Shown here piece by piece: positions 51,886 through 59,392 of a stretch of DNA of 64,000 nucleotides (its first letter is position 1; every line of letters starts with the position of its first letter). The translations under genes and the position numbers were made by a program. Source of the stretch: Wenjunlia vitaminophila DSM 41686 (GTDB taxonomy: Bacteria; Actinomycetota; Actinomycetes; Streptomycetales; Streptomycetaceae); contig NZ_KB904647.1 of NCBI RefSeq assembly GCF_000380165.1, positions 188 through 64,187 of the forward strand. The letters run 5' to 3'. Below the pieces are notes generated by a model. It was not told the DNA's origin. It saw only the letters and a program-made list of their open reading frames with translations, and did not search any database.

Positions 51886-52451
51886 CAGGGCCGCCCCCCG
51901 GCCCCGACCCGGGCCATGATCTCGGCCAGCGCACGGTCGTCGAAGATCCGCGCGGTGGATATCCGCACCTGGGTCCTGAGCCGCCCGGTGACCGCGTGGC
52001 CGGCCAGGTTGACCCAGTAGCAGCAGTGCCGCAGTTCGAGCCGGTCACGGCCGGCGCGCAGCCAACGTCCCCTGCTCAGCGGGGCGATCATCACGACCAG
52101 GATCCTGGGCACCGACACGGGGGTGCGGGCGAGGGCGGCCAGCTCGTCGTTGTCCAGGGTGAGGGTGAAGGACGGCCCCCGGGGCGGCAGGGGGAACTGG
52201 TGCGCGTGCGTGAGCCGCACCCTGATCGTCACCTCGTCCTCCACGGCCGGGCCGAGCGAGTCGCGGCTGAGGTACCAGTCGGTGCCGGTGGCCGAGTACG
52301 GCCGGGACAGCGTGCACCCGGCGGCCGCGGCCACCGCGTGCAGGTGAGCGGTCTGAAGCGTCTCCATGCGGTGGGGCGGGGCGGGTACCTCCCGGCACTG
52401 CTCGGTCCGCCGGGGGAGAAGCCCGCTGGGGGCGGGCTGCTGGAGAGCCAT
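51885..52451 (-). CDS. DUF4365 domain protein
   Basis: A 188-residue protein with DUF4365 features: an N-terminal helix (ETLQTAHLHAVAAAAG, 30-45), GTDWYLS (56-62), and the characteristic PRILVVMIAP ... LRHCCYWVNLAG block. DUF4365 is thought to be related to PD-(D/E)xK nuclease-like folds. Asp58 fits the first acidic position, but the expected E/QxK strand is TIRVRLTH (75-82), without lysine, so a nuclease activity is doubtful. Coupled to the 415-residue gene downstream; divergent from marR. Confidence 0.8.
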   Translation of the reverse strand: MALQQPAPSGLLPRRTEQCREVPAPPHRMETLQTAHLHAVAAAAGCTLSRPYSATGTDWYLSRDSLGPAVEDEVTIRVRLTHAHQFPLPPRGPSFTLTLDNDELAALARTPVSVPRILVVMIAPLSRGRWLRAGRDRLELRHCCYWVNLAGHAVTGRLRTQVRISTARIFDDRALAEIMARVGAGGRP

Positions 52452-52734
52452 CGAGTGGGTTTCCTTCTGCCATGGTGACGATGAGTAATCGTCAGGGTGG
52501 GTGATCGAACAAACAGTTCGTCACTACTGTTCCTCTCCGTAGGCGCACTACCTCAAACGACTACGGGACAACATGATTTGTTAACGCTCGGTCACCCAAG
52601 AATCGATGACGGAGAGTCACCATGGCGGGTGAGTGAGGCGGGGCGATCTCCGACGGGCCGGGTGTCCACGACCGGGGTCACCCGTGCGGGTGGATTCCGG
52701 TGCACGACCCCTTTCGGCCGCCATGCGCTACGCC
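52452..52734. other. divergent promoter region between DUF4365 gene and marR
   Basis: The region is clearly richer in A/T than its surroundings and has no gene-like frame. It contains the inverted repeat CGAAC-AAACA-GTTCG at about 52505-52519 (resembling, but with a five-base spacer not matching, an actinobacterial LexA box) and CCGTAG (52537-52542) with CTACGG (52561-52566). I see no firm -35/-10 for the minus-strand gene. Confidence 0.5.
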
Positions 52735-52797
52735 TATAGTTAGGAACCTAACCGATAGGTGCCTAATGGATAGGGACCTAATCGACAGGAGCCGATC
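52735..52797 (+). promoter_or_regulatory. marR promoter with four-copy operator-like array
   Basis: TATAGT at 52735-52740 is a good -10, with TTTCGG (52712-52717) as a weak -35 at 17 bases. Four 14-base units follow at exactly 15-base spacing: 52739-52752, 52754-52767, 52769-52782 and 52784-52797. The first is GTTAGG-AA-CCTAAC; the next two keep G-A-TAGG-NN-CCTAAT; the fourth (GACAGG-AG-CCGATC) is degenerate and contains the marR Shine-Dalgarno. Such arrays are typical operator DNA, and MarR proteins usually bind their own promoter. Confidence 0.75.
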
Positions 52798-53343
52798 ATG
52801 CCTCGCTCCCGCCGCTCTCCGCCGCACCCAAACCCGAACGAGGCAAACCGCAGGGAAACCCTCGACTGGATCTTCCAGTCGACGCCCGACCTCAACGTGA
52901 ACGACGCCGAGTTGGGCGCACTGCTCTTTGCCGGATCAGGGCAACTCGTCCGCACGGTCGAGGATCACCTGCACCGATACGGCCTTTCTCCAGGACGGTT
53001 CGCGGTGCTCCTCGCTCTGGGGTCCGCCCCCGGAGGTCAGCGCACCCCCTCCGCGCTCGCCGAACGCATCGCGGTGAGCCGGCCGACCGTGACGGGGATC
53101 GTCGACGGGCTGGTCAACGCCGGGCTGGCGCGCAGATGCGCGGATCCCACCAACCGGCGGAACCAGCCGGTGGCCCTCACCGAAGAGGGACAGCGGCTGA
53201 TCGAGGAGACCGTGCCCGACCACTTCCGCCGACTGGCCGCGGCGGTGGGCAGGTTCAGCCCTGCCGAACGGGAGACCCTTCGCCAAGCCATGGGTCTCAT
53301 CAACCGTTTCGGCGACTTCCTACTCGAGGAGAAAGCACCATGA
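52798..53343 (+). CDS. MarR-family transcriptional regulator
   Basis: A 181-residue dimeric winged-helix regulator: dimerisation helices at both ends and a wHTH with LAERIAVSRPTVTGIVDGLVNAGLARR (about 89-115) followed by ADPTNRRNQPVALTEEG, the usual MarR wing. An N-terminal Pro/Arg-rich segment precedes it. One cysteine (Cys116) sits at the wing base. ATG 52798 with AGGAG upstream inside the fourth repeat unit. Coupled to the DUF3179 gene by an ATGA overlap. Confidence 0.92.
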   Translation: MPRSRRSPPHPNPNEANRRETLDWIFQSTPDLNVNDAELGALLFAGSGQLVRTVEDHLHRYGLSPGRFAVLLALGSAPGGQRTPSALAERIAVSRPTVTGIVDGLVNAGLARRCADPTNRRNQPVALTEEGQRLIEETVPDHFRRLAAAVGRFSPAERETLRQAMGLINRFGDFLLEEKAP

Positions 53344-54497
53344 TGCTCGTGCTGATGTATTCATTAGCGGTGGTGGCCCTCACCATCGGCACAGCCGCGT
53401 TCTACCTCGCGCTGGTACCAGCGTTTCCGGTGTCCTGGCTCTACTACCACTACTTCATCCGCAAGCCCGCGGCCTGGACGCTCCTGGCCGCAGGCGTCGG
53501 AATCGCCGTGTGGGAAACCGTCGATGACGGGTTCCCGCTCTCGATGATCGCTCCGCTGTCCCTGTTGGTGTTGGCGACGTGGCTCACGTACTGGTTCCAC
53601 CAGGACGTGCAGTTCCCGGCCGTTGACTACCCGGAGATGGCGGAGGACCCGCTGAGCCTGCCGCTGCGCGGCGAGATGCAGCTCGCGGTGATCGAGTACG
53701 GCGGGGTGACCAAGGCGTACCCGCTGGACTACGTCATCCACCACCACATCGTCAACGACCGCTTCGGCGACAAGATCGTCTCGCTGACCTACTGCGCCCA
53801 CTGCCGAAGCATCATGCCCTTCGACGTGACCGACATCGGGCCCCTGCTCGTCGGCTCGTTCAAGGACACCAACATGATCGTCGCGGACCGCCGCACCAAG
53901 ACGTTCTTCCAGCAGGCCACGTTCAAGTCGATCATCGGCAAGCTCCACCCGCACACCCTGAAGTTGATCCACTTCCAGGTCCTGTCCTGGACCGACGTCA
54001 GGCGCCTCGACCCCATGCCCCAGGTCGCGAAGGTGACCGAGCGGGACGTCAAGGGGATGGACTTCGCGGTCCCCGGCAGCTACGAGCGGCTCATGTCCAG
54101 CAACCACACCCTGGGCCTGCCGAAGAACCGCCGCGACAACACCTTCCCCCCGCGCACCCGTGTCGTGGGCGTTCTGGAGCCCACCATGCGCCCCTGGTCG
54201 TACCTCCGGAACGAACTGCTCCAGCAGCGCGTGGTGAAGAACGAGGACGGCTTCTACATGGTGGCGGTCAACAGCACCATCAACGCCTTCCAGGGTGAGG
54301 TGGACGGCCACGAGGTGAAACTGGCGATCACCGAGGACCTCCAGCTCAGCGACCGGGCCACCGGCACCGTGTGGGACCTGCGGGGCCACCGCATCCGCGG
54401 TGAACTCCAGTCGAACCTCACCCCCGTCGCCCTGTCCGACGAGTACTGGTTCTCCTGGAAGCTCTACCACCCCGACACCAAGCTCATCCGGTTCTGA
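53340..54497 (+). CDS. DUF3179 membrane protein
   Basis: A 385-residue protein of unknown function. Three hydrophobic segments in the first 90 residues (about 2-24, 44-60, 66-86) precede the DUF3179 domain (about 100-370) with AYPLDYVIHHHIVNDRFGD, a TYCAHC motif (Cys152, Cys155; TYCPLC in relatives), FDVTD and LSWTDVRRLDP. ATG 53340 overlaps the marR stop; ATG 53343 is also possible. Codon 9 (53364-53366) is TTA, the only leucine TTA I could find in the genes of this window. Expression should depend on MarR and, in Streptomyces, on the bldA tRNA. Confidence 0.9.
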   Translation: MMLVLMYSLAVVALTIGTAAFYLALVPAFPVSWLYYHYFIRKPAAWTLLAAGVGIAVWETVDDGFPLSMIAPLSLLVLATWLTYWFHQDVQFPAVDYPEMAEDPLSLPLRGEMQLAVIEYGGVTKAYPLDYVIHHHIVNDRFGDKIVSLTYCAHCRSIMPFDVTDIGPLLVGSFKDTNMIVADRRTKTFFQQATFKSIIGKLHPHTLKLIHFQVLSWTDVRRLDPMPQVAKVTERDVKGMDFAVPGSYERLMSSNHTLGLPKNRRDNTFPPRTRVVGVLEPTMRPWSYLRNELLQQRVVKNEDGFYMVAVNSTINAFQGEVDGHEVKLAITEDLQLSDRATGTVWDLRGHRIRGELQSNLTPVALSDEYWFSWKLYHPDTKLIRF

Positions 54498-54538
54498 CCG
54501 GACACCCTCCCCCTGGGGGTGCACGACGCGAACACGAA

Positions 54539-54574
54539 CAGGGCCCCTACCGATGTCCATCGGTAGGGGCCCTG
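54539..54574. terminator. strong hairpin between DUF3179 gene and tRNA-Val
   Basis: A perfect 17-bp stem (54539-54555 with 54558-54574) with a two-base loop between the plus-strand DUF3179 gene and the minus-strand tRNA-Val. It can terminate both converging transcripts. No U-tract. Confidence 0.85.
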
Positions 54575-54582
54575 CGACAGCG

Positions 54583-54654
54583 TGGGCGATACTGGGATCG
54601 AACCAGTGACCTCTTCGGTGTGAACGAAGCGCTCTCCCGCTGAGCTAATCGCCC
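54583..54654 (-). tRNA. tRNA-Val (anticodon CAC)
   Basis: A complete 72-nucleotide cloverleaf: acceptor GGGCGAT pairing with ATCGCCC, anticodon stem CTTCG/CGAAG around loop TTCACAC, and the TTCGATCC T-arm. The 3' CCA is not encoded. The second copy at 54871-54942 is identical. No variable-arm extension. Confidence 0.95.
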
Positions 54655-54822
54655 TTGACACGCTGAATAATACAGGCCGGGCAGCGCCCGGTCCAAACGC
54701 CTTACCCAGTACGGCTCCCAGGCGTCCGCCGGGTCATCGGCCCGGCACGACCCCCGGTCGAAGCACCCGCGGGAACACCGGCCACCCGAGGAGAGCACCG
54801 CCCCGCGACCGCGCACAACAAC

Positions 54823-54863
54823 GAGGACGGCGGTCCACACATCACGTGCGGACCGCCGCCCTC
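54823..54863 (-). terminator. hairpin downstream of the second tRNA-Val
   Basis: CGGCGGTCC (54828-54836) pairs with GGACCGCCG (54850-54858), extended by GAGG/CCTC after one mismatch; 13-base loop. It lies directly 3' of the minus-strand tRNA at 54871-54942, between the two copies. Confidence 0.65.
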
Positions 54864-54870
54864 ATCCCGG

Positions 54871-54942
54871 TGGGCGATACTGGGATCGAACCAGTGACCT
54901 CTTCGGTGTGAACGAAGCGCTCTCCCGCTGAGCTAATCGCCC
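54871..54942 (-). tRNA. tRNA-Val (anticodon CAC), second copy
   Basis: Identical in sequence to the tRNA-Val at 54583-54654, including the anticodon loop TTCACAC. The 3' genomic sequence after the discriminator A is CCG, so CCA must be added by the nucleotidyltransferase. A terminator-like hairpin between the copies suggests separate transcripts. Confidence 0.95.
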
Positions 54943-54997
54943 GGGTGCGGGGAAAACACTACCGCACCCGTACGGGTGCTCAGCACCGTCGCAGAGG

Positions 54998-55510
54998 TCA
55001 GGGCAGGTGCGGGCCGTACTGCGACAGGTAGATCGCCACCCCACCGCCGGCGAGCAGCAGGCCCACGATCAGGAAGACCAGGTTCCTGCGGCGGGTCCGC
55101 GGGTCCATCGCCCGACTGGCCGCCCTGGCAGCCTGCTGCTTGGACCAGCGCAGCACCCGCTGCGCCCAGACGAACTCGGTGCCGAGCACCGCGAGCCCCA
55201 GGAAGATCGCCACCCAGCCCGGCCCGGGGAGCACCAGCATGGCGATGCCGGCGACGATGATCGCGACACCGACCAGGAAGACGCCGATCTGCCAGGTGAG
55301 GTGGAGGGGCCGGTACCTCTTGACGAACATCGGCGCCCGGGAGCCGAACTCCGGCTTGCCGTCCGCTCCCGCCACCTTGTCCTCGGCAACCTGAGCGGCG
55401 ACCTGGACGCCGCTGTCCTTGTACACCCGACCCTCGGCCCCCGTGTCCGGCGAGGCCCCCTCAGAGTCATCCTCGGGCTTCCCGTGCAGCCCGTCGCTCC
55501 CCGTCGTCAT
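54998..55510 (-). CDS. PGPGW-motif (TIGR02611) membrane protein
   Basis: A 170-residue protein with an acidic soluble N-terminus (about 60 residues), three to four hydrophobic segments and the signature LPGPGWVAIFLGLAVLGTE (about 93-111) of the TIGR02611 family. ATG 55510, with AACCATG context and no strong Shine-Dalgarno. Adjacent and divergent to ssgB, an arrangement I recall from Streptomyces. Function unknown. Confidence 0.88.
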   Translation of the reverse strand: MTTGSDGLHGKPEDDSEGASPDTGAEGRVYKDSGVQVAAQVAEDKVAGADGKPEFGSRAPMFVKRYRPLHLTWQIGVFLVGVAIIVAGIAMLVLPGPGWVAIFLGLAVLGTEFVWAQRVLRWSKQQAARAASRAMDPRTRRRNLVFLIVGLLLAGGGVAIYLSQYGPHLP

Positions 55511-55700
55511 GGTTTCAAAGTTACAGGAGCTTTGCCTTTCACCGGAACGGCGGTTGTCCCAACAAATACACTAAGCCGGACGAGGTACCCGAAGGTTAGC
55601 AATCCAGGCAGAGGGGTTTACAACGGCCCTGGAGGTGGCATGTCGATTCCGCCGACGTGCGATTCCCCGAGCGCACACTGAGCGAAAGGCCATGGCGCTT

Positions 55701-56114
55701 ATGAACACCACGGTCAGCTGCGAGCTGCACCTGCGCCTCGTTGTGTCGAGCGAATCCTCACTGCCCGTTCCCGCGGGCCTGCGGTACGACACGGCCGACC
55801 CCTATGCCGTGCACGCCACCTTCCACACCGGTGCGGACGAGACCGTCGACTGGGTCTTCGCCCGCGATCTCCTGGCCGAGGGCCTGCACCGGCCCACCGG
55901 CACCGGCGACGTCCGCGTCTGGCCGTCCCGGAGCCACGGCCAGGGCGTCGTATGCATCGCCCTGAGCTCGCCCGAGGGCGAAGCCCTGCTCGAGGCACCC
56001 GCCCGCGCCCTGGAGTCCTTCCTGAAGCGCACCGATGCGGCGGTTCCACCAGGCACCGAGCACCGTCACTTCGATCTCGATACCGAGCTCTCGCACATCC
56101 TCGCCGAGAGCTGA
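55701..56114 (+). CDS. ssgB: sporulation septum protein SsgB
   Basis: SsgB positions FtsZ at future sporulation septa with SsgA. From ATG 55701 the protein is 137 residues (MNTTVSCELHLRLVVSSESS), the same length and almost the same sequence as S. coelicolor SsgB as I recall it. An in-frame ATG at 55692 gives three more residues; GAAAGG lies four bases from it and 12 from the chosen start, so either could be used. Sequence this conserved marks a sporulating relative of Streptomyces. BldD controls ssgB in S. coelicolor, but I see no matching box in the 190 bases upstream. Confidence 0.95.
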   Translation: MNTTVSCELHLRLVVSSESSLPVPAGLRYDTADPYAVHATFHTGADETVDWVFARDLLAEGLHRPTGTGDVRVWPSRSHGQGVVCIALSSPEGEALLEAPARALESFLKRTDAAVPPGTEHRHFDLDTELSHILAES

Positions 56115-56453
56115 GACCCCGCCCGGCCGTCCGACTCGGGGGTACGGTCCGGGCCCGAGTGCACCCACAGCAGCCGCCGCTCACGACACCGCTGGAAGCG
56201 AGCCTTGCCGGCGCCGTTGCCCGCGTCCCGTTCCCGGACGCGGGCAACGGCGCCGCACGCGTGCCGGGCGGAGCCTGCCGCCTCCGGCACACCCCACACC
56301 CGCTCGCCGGCACCCCGGCCCCGGGGGCGCCCGTAAGGGCTTCAGCCACGCCGCGACCCGGCCGCATACGGAGCGCGGTCGCCGTGCACGCTACAGTCAC
56401 CGGGCAGGGCGCATGCCCCTCCACCGCCACCAGACCGGTCAGGGAGCTCATCA
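56115..56453. other. intergenic region between ssgB and CGNR gene
   Basis: 339 bases without a convincing gene. Its main content is a 20-bp perfect hairpin (annotated separately); no promoter is clear ahead of the GTG at 56454. Confidence 0.55.
56209..56255 (+). terminator. 20-bp perfect hairpin downstream of ssgB
   Basis: Both arms are complete, 56209-56228 and 56236-56255, with a seven-base loop and no mismatch. This is the longest perfect stem I found in the window and lies about 95 bases after the ssgB stop. No U-tract follows. Confidence 0.8.
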
Positions 56454-57041
56454 GTGCTGATCACCCATGACACCCGGTGCGCGCTCGACTGCGTGGTCGA
56501 GCTGCTCGGTACCGCACCGGAGTGCAACGGGGAAGAGGGACTGCCCGACATCGCCACGCTGCGCGACTTCGTCCAGCGTCAGCGGATAAGCGAAGTGGAG
56601 GTGGGCGAGCTCAGGGAGCGGGACCTCGCCGCGGTGCGCCGGGCCCGGGAGCGGTTCGCCGCCGTCTTCCGGGCCCCCACCGACAGCACGGCGGCCGAGC
56701 TGATCAACGCCATGGTCGCCGACGCGGGGACCACCCCCCGGCTCACCAACCACGACGAGTACAACTGGCACATGCACTACTTCTCGCCGGGGGCGACGGT
56801 GGCCGACCACCTCGCGGCCGACGGCGGCATGGCGCTGGCCTTCCTGATCGTCGCGGGCGAGCGCGAGCGACTGCGGCACTGTGACGCCCCGGACTGCCGC
56901 AGGGCCTTCGTGGACCTGTCCCGCAACCGCTCCCGCCGGTACTGCGACAGCCGCACCTGCGGCAACCGGCTACACGTCGCGGCCTACCGGGCACGACGCC
57001 GGGAAGCGGCCGTGCCGCCCCCCGCGCAACCAGCCGACTGA
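56454..57041 (+). CDS. CGNR zinc-finger protein (ABATE domain)
   Basis: A 195-residue probable transcriptional regulator: an N-terminal ABATE-type ligand domain (about 1-135) and a C-terminal CGNR zinc finger with Cys143, Cys148, Cys164, Cys169-Gly-Asn-Arg. GTG 56454 is eight bases from AGGGAG. Stands alone, with a large hairpin structure after its stop. Target genes are unknown. Confidence 0.9.
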   Translation: MLITHDTRCALDCVVELLGTAPECNGEEGLPDIATLRDFVQRQRISEVEVGELRERDLAAVRRARERFAAVFRAPTDSTAAELINAMVADAGTTPRLTNHDEYNWHMHYFSPGATVADHLAADGGMALAFLIVAGERERLRHCDAPDCRRAFVDLSRNRSRRYCDSRTCGNRLHVAAYRARRREAAVPPPAQPAD

Positions 57042-57059
57042 CCGCCCCCAGCGGGCTCC

Positions 57060-57112
57060 CCGCTCCAGGGGCCCGGAGAACGGGACATTCCGGCCCCCGA
57101 CCCCTGGAGCGG
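57060..57112 (+). terminator. branched hairpin downstream of CGNR gene
   Basis: CCGCTCCAGGGG (57060-57071) pairs with CCCCTGGAGCGG (57101-57112); the 29-base loop holds an inner CCGGA/TCCGG pair (57074-57078, 57089-57093). Confidence 0.65.
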
Positions 57113-57253
57113 CAATATGCGACACCTCATCAGGTGAATACGCGTCAGTGAATAGCGCGGACCGGGAGCGGCTTCCCGGTCACTTCGACGCCCGTCGAGA
57201 GGAATACCGAGATCGTCCGTTATGGATTTCGGGTGCGGGCCGACCGAGATGCC

Positions 57254-57712
57254 TCAGATTCCCCGGCGCCGAAGAATTTCCTCGATTTCCCGGAAATCCG
57301 ACAATCCATCATCACGGGAAGACTTCTTGGGCTTCCCGCCGCCGCCCGGCCGCAGGCCCGCCGCCGGGGTCGTCCCCGCACCCACCGGAGCGGCTCCACG
57401 CTCCGCCGCCGGCGGGGTGTCCCCACGCCGGTCCCCCGCGACCCGGGCCACCACGAACAGCACCGCGGACACCGCGAGCACCGCCATGCCCACCCACACC
57501 GTGGAGTCGAAGACCAGGTCCACCGCCCAGTCCCCGACCGCCTCGCCCACGTCCTGCCCGAGCGGCAGCACGCCGCTCATGTAGAGCCCGACGGGTAGCA
57601 GGGACCACGCCGTCAGTCGGACCGCCCGCAGGAACCTGCGGCGGTACGCGTGCAGGAAGGCTATGGCCAGGCCGGCCCCGGACAGCGCGATGCAGACAGT
57701 CGCCGTCAGCAC
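57254..57712 (-). CDS. uncharacterised membrane protein
   Basis: From GTG 57712 (behind GAGGGGG) a 152-residue protein with three hydrophobic segments (about 4-20, 30-48, 72-92) and a C-terminal Gly/Pro/Lys-rich tail ending SDFREIEEILRRRGI, an amphipathic motif. I recognise no family. The following 228 bases form a divergent region shared with the thioredoxin-like gene. Confidence 0.75.
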   Translation of the reverse strand: MLTATVCIALSGAGLAIAFLHAYRRRFLRAVRLTAWSLLPVGLYMSGVLPLGQDVGEAVGDWAVDLVFDSTVWVGMAVLAVSAVLFVVARVAGDRRGDTPPAAERGAAPVGAGTTPAAGLRPGGGGKPKKSSRDDGLSDFREIEEILRRRGI

Positions 57713-57940
57713 GGTGTCCCCCTCGTCTCGTCGTCGCGCTCGCCGTTCCGACAGCGCGCCGGGGCCCTGCCGCTGCGCCCCGTCCTCCCATCGTGCCTCG
57801 GCGAGCGGGTGCGATGCCAGGATCAGACCGGTTCCCGGGGAAATCTCAGGGACGGGCTCCTCCCTGGGCCCGATCCGCGCCGTCGGCCGACCGCAGGGGT
57901 CACTCGGGGTTCCCGGGCGGGGGATGCCACACTGCACGGC

Positions 57941-58444
57941 ATGAGTGATGCCCCGCCCCGCCGCGCCACGCTGGACGTCTGGTGCGACCTGCAATGCCCC
58001 GACTGCGGCACGGCCCTGGAGGACATCAGGGCCCTGCGCGCCCGTTACGGCGACTCCCTCGTCATCGAGTTGCGGCACTTCCCGCTCGACAAGCACAAGC
58101 ACGCCACCGCCGCCGCGCAGGCCGCCGAGGAAGCCTTCGCCCAGGGCAAGGGCTGGCCCTACGTCGAAGCGGTACTCGGCCGCGTCCAGGAGCTGACCGA
58201 CCAGGGTGAGACCGCGCTGGTGCAGGTCGCCCGGGAACTCGGCCTCGACGCCAACGAGGTCGATACCGCGCTGATCGACGGGCGGCACTTCCTCATCGTC
58301 GACGCCGACCTCGCCGAGGGCCGGGCCATCGGCGTCACCGGCACACCCACGTACGTGGTGGGCGGCACCCGGTTCGACGGCGGCAAGAGCCAGCGGGGCC
58401 TGCGGGAGAAGGTCGAGGACGCCATCGACCGGCTGCTCGCCTGA
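57941..58444 (+). CDS. thioredoxin-like (DsbA/FrnE-type) protein
   Basis: A 167-residue DsbA-fold protein with active site Cys19-Pro-Asp-Cys22 within DLQCPDCGTALED and cis-proline loop GVTGTPTYVVGG near 130-141. There is no signal peptide, so it probably acts in the cytoplasm, perhaps as an isomerase or mycothiol-linked oxidoreductase. ATG 57941; no clear Shine-Dalgarno in the GC-rich leader. Confidence 0.87.
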   Translation: MSDAPPRRATLDVWCDLQCPDCGTALEDIRALRARYGDSLVIELRHFPLDKHKHATAAAQAAEEAFAQGKGWPYVEAVLGRVQELTDQGETALVQVARELGLDANEVDTALIDGRHFLIVDADLAEGRAIGVTGTPTYVVGGTRFDGGKSQRGLREKVEDAIDRLLA

Positions 58445-58495
58445 CCCCCCGGAAGCTGACCCGGGCCCGGGGGCACCCAGGGGACCAGGACGGAC

Positions 58496-59335
58496 TCAGG
58501 ACAGCGGCTTCGCCAGGTGGTGGTGGGTGACCTGGAACCCCAGGGACCGGTAGAGGCGGGCGGCGGGTTCGTTGTCGGCGAAGACGTTCAACCCGAGCTC
58601 CGCGACCCCGGCCCGGTGGCACTCGGCCTCGGCCAGCCGCATCAGGGTGCGCCCGTGGCCGCGACCCCGGTGCTCCGGCTCCACCTCGACGTCGTAGACC
58701 CAGGCCTGGTCGGTCCGGTCGGGCCCAGCCAGCCCCAGCCAGAGCACGCCGACCCGCACCCCCGCGCTGCGCAGCACCCGCAGCACGGCACCCGGGGTGC
58801 GCACGCCCTCGGGCAGGAACCTGCGCTGGTCGTCCCGCGCCTTGCTCTCCGCCTGCTCCGCATCCAGGCCCATCGCCACCAACACCTCGACGTACCCCCG
58901 GCGCTGGTCGTCGTTCCAGGCGGCGAACTCCGCGTCGGTCAGCGGGTCCGCGGAACAGCCCGGCGGCAGCACGGGAACCGGGCGGTCCCGGAGGGACAAC
59001 GCCATCGTCCGGCTCCGCTCCGAGTAGCCCAACGCCCGGGCCAGCGACAGGCCGGCCGCCTCGGACGGGGCCACCGACACCTCCACCCGCCCGCAGCCCC
59101 AGTGGCGCAGCACCTCCTCGGCGGCGAGCAACGCCACGGTGCCCCTCCCCCGCCGCCGGTCCCCCTCGTCCACGCGGAGCCCGCCCAGCCGACCCACCAG
59201 CCGGCCGAACCGCTCCCTGGCCTCCACCTCGATCTCGCCGACCGGCCGGCCGTTCACGACGATCGCGTAGCGCCTGCCACGCGACCCGTCCGCCGCACGC
59301 CGCTCCGCCTCGCACGGCCGCAGTGTGGTCGTCAT
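58496..59335 (-). CDS. GNAT N-acetyltransferase with two GNAT-like halves
   Basis: The 279-residue protein begins with a GNAT-like half (about 20-120: VNGRPVGEIEVE; LRVDEGDRRRGRGTVALLAAEE) and a second, better-conserved half with VYDVEVEPEHRGRGHGRTLM (about 211-230) and the acceptor-side LGFQVTHHHLAKPLS. The duplicated architecture resembles mycothiol synthase (MshD), but mshD identity is not certain. ATG 59335, 57 bases from the neighbouring aminotransferase start. Confidence 0.85.
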   Translation of the reverse strand: MTTTLRPCEAERRAADGSRGRRYAIVVNGRPVGEIEVEARERFGRLVGRLGGLRVDEGDRRRGRGTVALLAAEEVLRHWGCGRVEVSVAPSEAAGLSLARALGYSERSRTMALSLRDRPVPVLPPGCSADPLTDAEFAAWNDDQRRGYVEVLVAMGLDAEQAESKARDDQRRFLPEGVRTPGAVLRVLRSAGVRVGVLWLGLAGPDRTDQAWVYDVEVEPEHRGRGHGRTLMRLAEAECHRAGVAELGLNVFADNEPAARLYRSLGFQVTHHHLAKPLS

Positions 59336-59392
59336 CGGGCCCTCCCCCTTCTCATCGGTCCGGTCCGCGCCCCGCCCCCCTCGGGCGGCCGC

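Noticed and set aside
52505-52519. LexA (SOS) box candidate CGAAC-N5-GTTCG
   Set aside because: The actinobacterial SOS box needs a four-base centre between GAAC and GTTC; here it is five. Kept only as an inverted repeat.
54464-54661. Open frames over the tRNA-Val genes (also 54862-55044, 60828-61274 and 60416-60616)
   Set aside because: They are antisense or sense reads of tRNA genes; peptides such as SSAGERFVHTEEVTGSIPVSPT and DDTGIEPVT are well-known annotation artefacts over tRNAs.
55511-55700. BldD box upstream of ssgB
   Set aside because: BldD controls ssgB in S. coelicolor, so I looked for the consensus in both directions, but no sequence here fits the fixed positions.
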